From Bryopsis sp. KO-2023 (Eukaryota > Chlorophyta > Ulvophyceae > Bryopsidales > Bryopsidaceae), in the NCBI GenBank assembly GCA_030272585.1, contig BSYQ01000001.1, positions 4,402,001 to 4,466,000 on the forward strand: a stretch of DNA of 64,000 nucleotides, in the 5' to 3' direction. Positions 1 to 11,042 of this stretch are shown one piece after another. The translations under genes and the position numbers were made by a program. A model generated the notes under the pieces. It did no database searches. It had not been told where the DNA came from and saw only the letters and a list, made by a program, of their open reading frames with translations. Positions within the stretch are counted from its first letter, which is position 1, and each line of letters opens with the position of its first letter.

Positions 1-1661
1 GCAACATTTGATTTCTCTTCACATTAGAAAGAAACCCCCATCAACACCGTTCGATGACCACCCCGCAAATTCTCCCGACACGTACACTCCATTTCAGAAC
101 TCTCGTCGGGAATGCACTCGTGTAAAATATGTCACCTTTGCAACAACCGTATTTTCTGCCAGACCTCCTCGACGTCTGCTTCACGTCTTCGAGATAACAC
201 ACCATCGTTTCCCGCTGCTAGACATGGACCACCACGCCGTCGCCTCGTGTCGCAACGACTCGGCTTCCCGCTGTTGACGTTCAAACCGCGACCTGGGAGT
301 AGCCCGGGCGTGGTCCCTAGGGAGCCTTTGCCGAAGTGAGTTTTCGCGGAAAACACTCCACCTCCCATGCCGTTCTTCTGTTGATGTTGAACGTCAAGGT
401 ATCCAGCGGCTGAGAGCGTCCGATCGAGTGGTTGAAGGAAGGGCTGTGTGCAAGCCCAAGGCCACTGGATTACAGCAAAATTCATACATATCGGGGACGG
501 GACTGTGATTACAGGCGTGGTTGGAATAGTAATTTGTCTCTTCGTCAGGAGTGAGGTGCAACCTTTCTGGAGTTCTACTCATAGACTCCCTTCTTGACGT
601 GCGTTTGTAACGCCATGATGTGTGCGCTTCAGTTATGTCTATCTCACTTACTAAGATATGAGGAACCTCTGAATACCCAACGGCGAATTTTGACAGGGAA
701 AACAAAACAGTCGAAAAAACAGTCGGAAGTATGGGGAATATGGAAAGTAAAAAAAGCTCCAGACTTCTTTTTCCTGCAAAGTCCAGCCCTCTTTTTTAAA
801 AATACATTGTGTAAATCAAAATGTTGGGTGGAGACCCCCCAAAATCGCAACACTGGATTTGTCTAAGCATACATGTCCGCACCACAGGAGAGGGGCTTGA
901 CAAAGCAAGGCTCATCCCTTTCCTTTCTTTCTTTTTTTTTTTTTTTTTCGAAAAAACTAATCATCCCCCCCCCCCTCCTCCCGAGACACACTCCCACAGA
1001 TTCCTGTCATTTTTCCCCCCTAATTAAACAACCATCAGGCAAAGCCACAACTACACAGAAGTCCTCGACGACACAGAAAATGCCGCTACTCTCATTCCAT
1101 CCGATCTTTTTTTTCCTCTCTTACAACACCTGCTCTTTTTCTGTTTTTGTTTTTTCCATCTTGTCTTTTTGCAAAACTTTTTTCTTTTTCCCTTCAGTAC
1201 TTTCAAATTGTGGCAGAACGATTTTGGAAAGGTGGCCCCCAGGCATTCTTCCCACTATTCTTTACTTTTTTTTTTTGCCCCCCACTCTGTTCTTTTTCAC
1301 ATTCCTCCATGTCTGTCCCTCAGAATGAACTGAGCCCACAAACGACTTCACTCAAAAAGAAATCAAAGTGAAAAAAGTGCTAAACGATATAACCCAAAAA
1401 AAAGTCCCTCCACGCTGCACCCCACACCAACCACACACACACACACAAGTTTTCCTTCTCAAATGCCCTGTCTACTTCATGTTTCGTGGCGTTCGCATTA
1501 ATTTCTGTGTTTTTTTCTTCCCCCCCCAAAAAAAGACTCCTTTCTCAATTCATTCTTTGTTCCTTTATGGTTATCTTTCCTTTCTCTCTCTTTTTTTTTC
1601 TTTCGGCAAACTCCGGTCACAAAAAGGGTGCTGCAAGGGTCAATCAGAGGTCACTTGGCTT
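1..1661. other. Left flank, no firm gene; possible minus-strand exon at 130-430
   Basis: From about 900 to 1600 the plus strand is almost pure pyrimidine, with long T and C runs and a short CA repeat near 1436 and 1780. This looks like 3' flank of the WD40 gene that ends at 1662. The part from 130 to 430 is more GC-rich. On the minus strand it is open for over 100 codons and ends at a usable splice donor near 133, so it may be an exon of a gene running off the left edge. I recognise no domain in it. A second minus frame over the same stretch is also open, so the reading frame is not settled. Confidence 0.3.
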
Positions 1662-4175
1662 TTAAATCAAGGAGCCCTCTGCAAAACGTCGACGGGCTTT
1701 TGTATCCACTGCAAAACCATATATTCCGCAGTAATTCGTCCCGACAAATACATGCGAACCCTGGAGCAGGAAAGAAAACACACACACACACACCCTCTCA
1801 GAAAAGAAATTCGCAGAATGTCGATGTCTGGTCACAAGAAACGACAAGCTTCATCTAACACACGTGGCAATATTTTCACAGTTGCAATTTTCCCCCCCAA
1901 ACGCACAAAATACGAGGGGTGAGGGAGAATGAAGATAATTATATATGTATGTATATAATATCTTATAAAAGGAACAGGAAAACACCTACATTGGGTGAAA
2001 AGGCCAGCCCCGAAATATCATGCTCCATGTCTGAATCAATCCTGAGCATCTGCCTTCGACACATTTTCCTAACGTCGATCAAGTGACAGTAGTGCTTTTC
2101 TTCTGTGAACGCCAACAGATCCATGGGAGTGGAGCTGAACTTCACATTTCTGCACGCCTGTCGATGGTCGGTTTGAAAGGATGCCACCAATTCGCAACTC
2201 CGCCTGTCCCAAACACACGTTTTCCCGACCTGGCTGGCTGCAGCAAAGCAGGTGTTTTGCGCATCCCAGGCACAGCACATACCCACGTCCGAATAATTCC
2301 TGAGCTCATGAAGCTTTTGGTAACCTGAGAAGAAAAGCAGAAACGGGAAAAATTGTTGGTAATTTTTTTCGGTGAATCTGGATCGCTACATACACAATTA
2401 ATTAATTAAACAATTCTTTTTGTTTTGGGGAAAATACAGTTGCAAAGTGCATGTGTGGTAGGAGCTTTTGCTTCACCCCTTTCTCCTTTAACCCTCGTAG
2501 TCCAAAAATACTCCTTACTTTCCCCCGTTTTGCAAAAATGCAGAATGTCACGAATAATTAATAAAAAATAAAAAATAAAAAATAAAAAAAAGAAGGAAAA
2601 AAAGAACGGAAAAAGAGAAAAGAATATGCACCAACCTGATGGGGTAGCTTGATGCAGATATGTTACATTGCTATCTCCAACGCTGACCATATACTCGCAC
2701 TGATCATCCACAGCCGCATAGTTCATTGATACGGGAAACCTGATGTGCAAAAAACAAGGTAAGGCCCTTGTCATCCCTCAACAAAAACCTCCTTTTTTTC
2801 CACTGCAAATGCACGCATGTCCCACTGGCACCATAATGAGCAATATTTCATTCAATATTGGCGAAAAACAAAAATAAAACATGAAGTCCAAGGTGATGCT
2901 TACTTGAGTGTGGTGTGGGGAGTCATTGATGGCAGAGAGTACACTTTTACTGTCTCATCGTTGTTGCAAACATACAACAGAAGCCCTTCAAAAAAAAAAC
3001 CAAAAAACCAATATAATGAATAAATAAATTGAGAGTTCCTTCAAAATACCAGGTCACATCTTCAGCTGTGATTTCGTACAGGGGAGAAAAGACAAAAAAA
3101 AAAAAAAAACAGCACCACTTGATCGTTAATTCTTACGAAACGATTGCAAAAAAAAAGCAGAGTGCATCCAGATGTGGAGTGTGTTTTGCAGGGTCTGTGG
3201 AAATTTTTTCAAGGGCTTTCCTAGCTTTATGGAGCCCTACCCATTGGTCCATCCTTTATGAGCAGCGAGTTGTTTACAGTTCCTCCCACGTCATCCCTGT
3301 ACACCTCTGAGCCATCACTGAGTTGAGTGATCATGAGCTGCAAACATCACACCACGTTCTTACAACGCTTGCTGTTTTGTGTTGGCACTGCCACAATTAT
3401 TTTTTCTCATCCCCCCCCCTCCCTTTTTTTGTTTCTTTTTTCTTATTTCCAGACTATCAAGTTTCTTTTCGGCTACGTTGCACAGATTTTCTGCTTGAAA
3501 GTTGAAAATAAAAAAACAATAAAAAAAAAATATATATATATATATGCTTCGGAAAAAGATGGAAAAAAAAGGGAGCTTTGTTTGAACATCTTTGGTTTGC
3601 TGGATACTTGGAACCGCAAAAAGTTTCAGCTAAAAACATATTGATAATGGATCACGAGGTGGGGTCTTGCTCACCTGGCTTGTCGGCCCACCAGCAGCAA
3701 TGTAACCCTCACCAACCGTCATGCAATTTGGCGCAAAATCCAAACTCTGAACCGTCGACGACTGCGCGACAGAAAACCACCGCCAAGATCCTTTCAATCA
3801 CTTTTTAATCATGCCAACCACCATTTTCTTTTCATTAAAAAAAAAAAAAAAGACTGGGGGACTTTTCCTGTTTTTTTGTTTTGTTTTTTTTACTTTGTTA
3901 TGGAGTTTTGTTGGAGGCAACAGCGAAACAGCTACTGAACTTCTTTCAATCGTATGGTTTGAATGTACAAATGTCACATGAGCCCATCGATTTCATTGGA
4001 AAAGCACGAAAAAAACAAACAAACTCTGTCGCTTCAATGATGATTGATCACCACACCTTTTTGGTTTGGGTATCATAGCGAACAGTCGACTTTTCAGAAA
4101 CACAGTAGAGGGTTCTTGGGTTCTCACATGCCAGCAAGTCTTTGAGCTGCCAGTGATGAATGCTTGTCGGTTGAT
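1662..4175 (-). CDS. WD40-repeat protein, C2A9.03 / plant transducin family (5' end unresolved)
   Basis: Seven minus-strand exons can be joined with matching phases: 4175-4057, 3761-3675, 3337-3241, 2985-2904, 2739-2636, 2324-1990 and 1760-1662 (stop). The joined protein runs through IHHWQLKDLL, LDFAPN, YIAAGG, LYVCNNDETVKVY, FPVSMNY, TCVWDRR and DISGLAFSPN, and ends with a short tail after HVFVGTNYCGIYGF. The order and spacing fit the WD40 family typified by fission yeast C2A9.03 and Arabidopsis At3g13340 (from memory of those sequences). These are beta-propeller scaffolds of unknown biochemical role. The first codon is not found. The first assigned exon begins inside a codon, so at least one exon lies upstream. 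A coding-like minus frame around 4400-4560 and a GC-rich block at 4540-4841 are candidates. Confidence 0.8.
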
Positions 4176-5708
4176 CTGCCAACAGGAAAAAAAAGAAAAA
4201 AGAAAGCTTTAAATCAGTCAATTGAAAGGTAGTTATGCTGTGGATTTTTGAATTTTTTTTTCGATTTTTGGGAGAAAAAGAATATCCCATCAATTTCCGA
4301 AAATAAACTGGCATCCTTTTGTCAACACTTTCTTTGATAAGGTGTAAAACATGATGGAATTTCTATTTCTTGCTTTGGTTTAGCCACTAGGACCTTTCGA
4401 GTTGCGACACCTAACAAGACCTGACCAGGAGCCGAGAAAGAGGCCAATAGCAATTGGAGAATTAGGAATTGACCAGACAGAAGGGAAAAGCGGTTGATGG
4501 TCTGCGTTGACTTTCCAGTCCAGTTGCAACGAAGGACTGGTTCATTTTCTCTTTTCTGTTAATCCGAACATGGAGCAGGGAATAAGTGAACTGTATTTTT
4601 TTTTTCCACACGGCGTCATCGTACCATACACTGCGCCAAGCGTGGCCAGCTTGGGCTCCCATCTCCCGTCAGCCACGACCATATCCGTTGTCACTTGTCC
4701 GCTCCCAGCGAGAAAGGATGTAGCCCCCTCGGACAAGCTCAGCCACCGACCTCGGAGCTCCCTCACTCTTCGGAGATAAGGATGAGCAACGGGTGGAGGG
4801 AGGGCGCGCGGCTCTCGATAACGGGGCACCCTGCGTGCCAACGTCTAAAAAATACGTCTCGGTGTTCTCTTGAAACCACCACCTTGGCCGACAGAGGAAG
4901 CCACTGCAATGGGTTTTCCTCGCGGTCCGCTCGACAGAGGGAAAGAACTAAATGCCGCAAGCCTGCTCCAAAAAACAGGGCCCTCGCGCAGTTCTCGCTT
5001 GAAGATATACGCGGTGTTCGACCGCAAGGCTCCTAACCAACGAAGCGCGTGTTTTAACGAAAGGCAGTTCTTTTTCGTTGAACGTTGGGAAGAGGGACGA
5101 AATAGCAGCACAGCTTTCGTTGTTTTGAAAACAGCGATACGCTCTAGGCGTTCTTCACAAAGCAAAGGTTGGACGAAACAACAACGAAGCAGCGCAGGTT
5201 GGGAAAACATCTGATGGCCTGGCCACACTTTTCGCAGCGATGGCGACCGCAGCGGTCACACATTCGCCGCCGTAAGACCGACCCGCCTACTCACATGGTC
5301 GCAGGGAAGCTGGAGAGAAGGCGAAGATCCGCTGATTTCCAAAAAGAAAAAAACGGAAAATGGGAAACGACCGACAGGGTGCTTCTCGAACAGCACAGCC
5401 CCCGCAACAACTCTGTCTCCCTCGGGCAGCAGGCCCGTCAGGATTGACAGTTATGATATTCTGCTCCCATTTGACGCTTTTAAAGGAGTGATGGTTGACG
5501 ACCCGTAACGCAATGACAAAGCAATGTGCCACGAAATCCTTGCGCTTGGGATGTTTCGCCACGCACGAGAAAATAACGTGCAGTCGAAATTTCGAAACAC
5601 GGTGGGCGGCATTTGCGAAATATCGTCGACCTGGATCCGACGCAAGCGATTAGTGTGAATTTCACACTGTGAAACCTTGGACAGCGTACATCTCAGAAGC
5701 TGTCGCTG
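4176..5708. other. GC-rich region between divergent WD40 and phytol kinase genes
   Basis: This stretch is clearly more GC-rich than its surroundings from about 4600 to 5450. It must hold the missing 5' exon(s) of the minus-strand WD40 gene and the promoter of the plus-strand phytol kinase. Several overlapping open frames exist on both strands, for example minus 4841-4542 and plus 4870-5214. None shows a recognisable domain or a phase-matched join, so I do not call a gene here. Confidence 0.35.
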
Positions 5709-7512
5709 TTGTCTCCATTCAGCATCGTGTTTAATGCCAGAAACTCATGGCCATCCACACATCACCACCTACTGTCCCCCCAAAAAAATCCTGAACCAAC
5801 CCATGCACATGCAAGCCCGTACGTTGCTACGCCCGTGTGTTATACCGACGCTCGCAACCTCTGGGGCATGTTCTTTGCCGACGCAACTGAGAAAGAGACG
5901 GAGGAAGGCTTCAGGTACATCCCAACAGTTTTTGGCGCGAAAGCAACGAACGACCATGCGTCCGACTTGCCAACTTTTGCTTTTTTTTTTCTCGAAGGGG
6001 GACCTGCGTACGGTGAAAGCATGGACCCGGCATCAGCAGACACGTGTTACGACTCCCAGGCGGGGACGAGGGTGAACGCGCTGCCCAATCTCGTGGAAAT
6101 TGCCTCGCAGCCTGTCGTCAGGGACGTCGGGGCTCTGACTCTTACGGTGGTTGGGTCGATTCTCTGGGTCAAGATATTCGACTACTTCTGCAAAAGGGGC
6201 TACTTAGAACAGGTGGGCGACATCGGCTGTCCCTGACACTCGGGAATTGGGGTTTCGGAGGCTCTCGGAAATTGCTCGAAATTAGTATTACTCAGCAGTT
6301 GCCAGGGAAGTTTGGATATTTCCGACCAAAAAATAACATATCAGCTTCCTCTGTTGCTCTACTACAAAAACGAAACATAGCAGAGCAGAATATAACCAGA
6401 AACTGCAAAAAACTGTGGTAAAAACCTGTCTCTGTGTTTTTTTGTGTTCTCCAGAAACTGAGTAGGAAACTGGTGCACATAACCACAGGCCCCATATTTG
6501 CATTTTGCTGGGTCCTGTTCAGGTAAGGTTCTGGCCAGAGATGCATTCTTTTTTTGCTTGGGAAAATTAATTCCAAAAAAGATTTTGATCGAGCATATCC
6601 TCCATTTGGCATATTGAGAGAGCAACAGTACCTTGATAAAAAAAAATCATTGCTGCATTTCTCTCTGACATATCCCCCACATGTATTGCATTTAATTTCT
6701 CAACGTGTGGCTTCCAGCCAGGCTGAGTATGCACGATACATCGCAGCGATCGTCCCAGCCGCAAACTGTGTCAGACTCCTGTCAGTCGGGGCGGGCTACA
6801 CCACAGATGAAGGGCTGACGAAAACTCTCAGCCGAGAAAACAAGCGTGAAGAATTGCTGCGGGGCCCTTTCTTTTACACCATTGTGATGGGGGTGGCAAC
6901 GGTGGCTTTCTGGAGGGAAAGCACCATCGGGTTCGTGATGCTGGGCATGATGTGTGGTGGGGACGGCCTCGCGGATGTGATTGGGCGAAGAATCGGCAAG
7001 AACAAACTGCCATGGAACACGGATAAAACCGTGGAAGGGAGTGTGGCTATGTTTTTCGGAGGCATGCTGATGGCACTGGGGTGAGCTGTTTTTCCATCTT
7101 TTCTTTGAATTTTTGGGTAAAAATTCATCTGCAGAGGGGTAAAGACCCCAAACCATGTTGCTTCTGCTGTTGAACCTTTCGGCAAAATGACTGGTGCCCG
7201 GTGGGGTTTCTCTGTCATGAGCAGTATGTGTTGATATCAAATGGGGGGTAGTATTTGAGGGACATGCAATTTCATGCATTTTTTTTTTCTTTTTTTTGCA
7301 GATTGTTGTCCTTCTATCAGTCAGTGGGGTATCTGACACTGACCCCAGACACCTTCTACATGGTGCTGGGACCTGCCCTTGTGGCCACCCTGGTCGAATC
7401 CCTTCCCATAACCACCATAATTGATGACAATCTAACAGTGCCTGTCGCCGCCGCGATGGCAGCCTTGGCTGTCTCGAATATGATTCCAGCTCAAGCGGTG
7501 CTTGGGTATTGA
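5709..7512 (+). CDS. VTE5: Phytol kinase (VTE5-like), integral membrane
   Basis: Four exons: about 5709-6212, 6455-6522, 6718-7080 and 7302-7512, about 381 residues from the first in-frame ATG. The protein phosphorylates phytol freed from chlorophyll, feeding tocopherol and phylloquinone synthesis, normally in the plastid envelope. Family marks are KLSRKLVHI, the segment ARYIAAIVPAANCVRL, EELLRGPFFY, FWRES, MMCGGDGLADVIGRR (CTP-dependent lipid kinase motif), and near the C-terminus VESLPITTIIDDNLTVP. Phases 0, 2 and 2 join cleanly and the DNA is rich in hydrophobic helix codons. The long N-terminal exon before the first membrane helix (LTLTVVGSILWVKIF) would fit a plastid-targeting extension, but its start is not certain. 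A downstream Met at 5870 is possible. Dolichol kinase is the closest alternative; the motif set favours phytol kinase. Confidence 0.9.
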
Positions 7513-7845
7513 TAATTGTGTTCTTTTTTTGTCCCTCAAGTTTTCCCTAGAGAATTGTTTTTTCACGATGCAGGACTGACTTGTGTTGGGTTTTTTTCTA
7601 CCTTTCGAATGGCTTGCTTTTTCCTTGAGGAGCGAACTGGGGGGAGTTTTTTTGGCTTTTTTTGGAGGGAGGGGGGGGTGAGAGAGTGGAGGGTTTTAGG
7701 AAGGTTAGCTGCAAGGTTTCGAACGGGCGAGAAGATTATCTTTTGCCAAGCTTTTGAACTAGATTTTTGTTTTCAAGATTGCATCAAATTCTTGGAGTTG
7801 ATGTTGGAAGTTTTTGCAAGTGCGTTTTAGACACGAACACAACAT
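7513..7845. other. Intergenic, T- and G-rich; nothing recognised
   Basis: This is the 3' flank of the phytol kinase and the 3' flank of the small minus-strand gene. T-rich tracts are followed by a G run near 7672-7678. The open plus frame here has biased composition and no domain. Confidence 0.4.
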
Positions 7846-8185
7846 TCAACTGGCTCTTTCGTGCCCTTCCATCACCTTCTTGGATTCATTCCAATCATTC
7901 CAAGTATGATGTCCTTGATGCCGTTTCCAGAAAGAACTGAGTTCTGGAGTCGTCGAAAGGCATGGTTTTCCTCTCAAATCAACTGTTGAAATCTCTGGAA
8001 AAAAAGTTTGAAGAAAAGGTGACCCTTTGTGGGTGAAACACTCATTTTACATACCTTCTTCACAAGGTGTTGGTTTTCGTGCAACTGGTTCATGGCCACA
8101 GTCCACTGTTTTCAGGCCATAGACTTGACATAGTGCAAGCAATCTCCCTTCTTCGATACCCAAATGCTCCCAACTTCGTTTTTTT
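7846..8185 (-). CDS. Small hypothetical protein, head-to-head with alternative oxidase
   Basis: Two minus-strand exons join in phase: an upstream piece ending at 8055 (donor GTATGT) and a last exon 7994-7846 ending in a stop. The joined tail carries LLALCQVYGLKTVDCGHEP and ELSSFWKRHQGHHTWNDW. The start is unresolved. A separate open stretch at about 8247-8350 on the same strand, with VAKRHREFVGKKRQL, may be exon 1, but I found no clean phase match between it and the next exon. I recognise no family. Its start region would lie within about 50 bp of the alternative oxidase ATG at 8391. The tail is His/Trp-rich and basic. It could be a small organellar protein, but that is only a guess. Confidence 0.4.
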
Positions 8186-8390
8186 CAACTGAAAGAATCG
8201 AACAGGTTTTCGATTTGTGTGAAACGACCTGTGAATCATGAGTGGACCTGTAGGTGTGCGTTAGATTCTGCATATCGTAACGTGGCGTAATCCTTACGCA
8301 ACTGACGTTTCTTCCCCACAAATTCCCTGTGGCGCTTCGCCACTGTCGTGTAAACTTTGCGTGAAGAAACACGATTGCCTGTTCCGAACA

Positions 8391-10553
8391 ATGCTCGTGT
8401 CTCGCCTAGGAAAGAGGTATCAACAGCTTTACGCGACCGCCGACGTGGTGCGCAGTGGCGTATTGACAGGATCTCCCCTCAAAGACGTCTTGGGGCTCGG
8501 GTCGTGGGACAATGCGCCGAAACCTCAGCACGGAGCACAGTTCAACTTGCCGCCACCGTATGCGAGTGGGGTGAGGTTCGCATCTGGGGTGAGTGCGAGG
8601 GAACCGTTGAAAGTCTTGATGGACGACGACCGCCAGGGTGCGCAGAAACATCGCACCATCGATGTTCAAGTTTTTGATAGGGTTTCATGCTTCACCTTTC
8701 GTCCTGTGTCCACCGGAACTCTTTATTTGACGTATCGTCGCGTCGTTCGTAGACGGTGGGCTTGGATTTCAACGAGTCGTCCCGCGAGTTTGAAGAGAAG
8801 GAAAAAGTCGACACCCCGAAACCGCCCCCTCACCCGTCGGCGCACGTGCGTCACGCCGAGGAGGGATCCAAGCGCAGTGCCGATGGAACGTATTGGCTGA
8901 TGCAGCCGGTCTATGACAAGGAGTATTTGGAAAGCATCCGACCGAAGCACTTGCCCCCTGTGACGGTGAGGGCGGCAGTTCGCCAGAGCTTAGTCATCCC
9001 TCCAACCTCATCTATCTGACAAAAATAGATTCTTGTGAAATGACTGAATGTTAGTAAAGATCTGAATGGGCAATTTTCTTCGCTCGTGTGGATGGGGCTG
9101 GTAAAATGATGGCTGACTTGAATGCAATATCATTGTTTTATTTTGAAGTGATGTCTCTTCTTTCAGATGTCAGACAAAATTGCCTACAATGCTGTCCAAA
9201 TGGCTCGGTGGTCTTTTGACAAAATCACAGGATATGGACCTGAGATGAACGAGGTGAGGAGAAGGATCCAAGCATTGCAGAAAGGATCAGCAACTGTGAT
9301 GCATTCTTGACAGCGATTTTTAATTTTGAAATTTCCCATGAAGGGAGCAAGGAAAAAAAAAAATAGGAACAAAAATTAGGACAGATTTACAACATGCAAA
9401 CCTTGTTTGATAATAGTCAGCCCAATCCTATGCAACAAGGCAGAAAGGGAAAAACAAAAAGAACAAAAAAAAAATCGAACTGGAATCAGAGCTGTTTTGT
9501 GAGAAATCATATTTTGTGACCAGAAAAAATGGCTTCGACGGATGATTTTCTTGGAGACGGTTGCTGGAGTACCAGGCATGGTCGGTGGCATGCTAAGGCA
9601 TTTGCGATCCCTTCGCACCATGCGGAGAGACCACGGATGGATCCACACACTGCTGGAGGAGGCCGAAAACGAGCGAATGCATCTTCTGACTCTCCTGCAA
9701 ATCAGAGAACCAGGATTCTTCTTCAGATCTGCTGTGATTCTCGCTCAGGTGTGCAAGGTTTGCTGCTGGATATCCATTCCAGAATTCATGGGGTGTGCGG
9801 AAGTGATCCCTGTTTGCTGTTCTCATGTATCGTGTTGGTGGTGCTGATTTGCAGGGTATCTTTTTCAATGCCTTTTTCATCTCGTATCTGATTTCCCCGA
9901 AAGTGTGTCATCGATTCGTGGGGTATCTGGAGGAGGAGGCTGTAAAGACCTACACCCATGCCTTGCATGACATCGACTCTGGGCGTCTGCCGGCCTGGTC
10001 GAATAAGCGTGTGCCAGCGATTGCTCAAAAATACTGGATGATGCCGGTGAGCATGCTGTGAAAAAACCGACACTTTGGCTGTGTGGCATCTTGCAAAAGC
10101 ATCTGGAAAAAGGGGGTAGTTTGAAATGTTTCTTTTCTTTTTTCTTGAACACAGAACACTTCCGGGATGCCCCTCCCAACCCCCAACCCCCCAAACAAAA
10201 AAGGAAAAATCCTGCAAGATGCATGCAAACCATAACATTTAATTACGAAACCCTCCAATTTGTTGTGCGCACAAGTAAGAAACCTGTGTGGTTAGGAGGT
10301 GGCACCGCTGAAACGTTCAACCAGCAACGTTGCAACTTTGATTTTCTAAAGCCTGTGCAGATATTCAACTGCTAAAATTGCGTAGCAGTACCAAAAATTT
10401 TCCATTCCACTTCAGGAGGATGCCACGATGCGTGATTTGGTTGCTAACTTGCGTGCGGACGAGGCATGTCACAGCCACGTCAATCATACCTTCAGCAGCA
10501 TGCAAAAGGATGATACAAATCCATTCGACAAACACAGTCACACGGTTCCGTGA
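8391..10553 (+). CDS. AOX: Mitochondrial alternative oxidase
   Basis: Six exons, all phase 0: 8391-8588, 8753-8965, 9167-9253, 9524-9748, 9855-10046 and 10416-10553, giving 350 residues. This is the di-iron ubiquinol oxidase of the inner mitochondrial membrane, which passes electrons straight to oxygen without pumping protons. All iron ligands are visible: Glu177 in FLETVAG, Glu216 and His219 in ENERMHLL, the LEEEA motif at 266-270, and Glu321 with His324 in RADEACH. The membrane-facing helix [13 protein letters not shown] is typical. The N-terminus ([20 protein letters not shown]) is Arg-rich and hydroxylated, as expected for a mitochondrial presequence. I chose the ATG at 8391 over the in-frame ATG at 8361 because the presequence reads naturally from it. 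Complete ligand set and length argue for an active enzyme. Not a plastid terminal oxidase: those differ around the third and fourth ligand motifs. Confidence 0.96.
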
Positions 10554-11042
10554 GCAGCACTGCAAACAGACAGGGATTCTTGTGTGCATTTTTCATGGAC
10601 CGTAGTCCAGAAGCTGTTTTCTAGTTGGGAATGTATATGAGGAGTGGCGATTGCCAGTGTTGGGTTGGGTTGATTGGAAAAAAAGTGCAGTTTTTTGTTT
10701 CTGTTTGATAACTTTTTTGTTGTTGCCCCTATTCTGTGAGGAGTCATTTTTTTTGTGTATGAATATGTAGGTTATACACTGTGATAGGATCTTTGGAATC
10801 CACATTTAAAATGCTCTCTGTTTGTGGGACGAAATGCTCTTTTTGAAATTCTCATGTAAAGAGAGGAACTGATGCTCAAAATGATGAGAGGTCGTTTGAA
10901 GCAAGGAGTCCCTTTTTGGCGATGTTTGATTGGTCCTAATTTGCGTCCAGCCATGTTGCAAGATTTTTCTTCCCCCCCTGCTCATTCATTTCCTACACCT
11001 GGATCAGCACAACCCAGTGCCACTCCCACAATACTGTGCAAT
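10554..11042. other. Intergenic; nothing recognised
   Basis: AT-rich 3' flank of the alternative oxidase and 5' flank of the next plus-strand gene. I see only T runs (10690, 10750) and no coding signal. Confidence 0.4.

Noticed and set aside
873-1371. Overlapping Phe/Ser/Pro-rich open frames in the pyrimidine-rich left flank
   Set aside because: They arise from T and C homopolymers; there is no domain, and the WD40 gene's 3' flank occupies this area.
4845-5228. Minus-strand open frame of 127 codons in the GC-rich divergent region
   Set aside because: No domain, and I found no splice join in phase with the downstream WD40 exons. It stays a possible 5' exon but cannot be supported.
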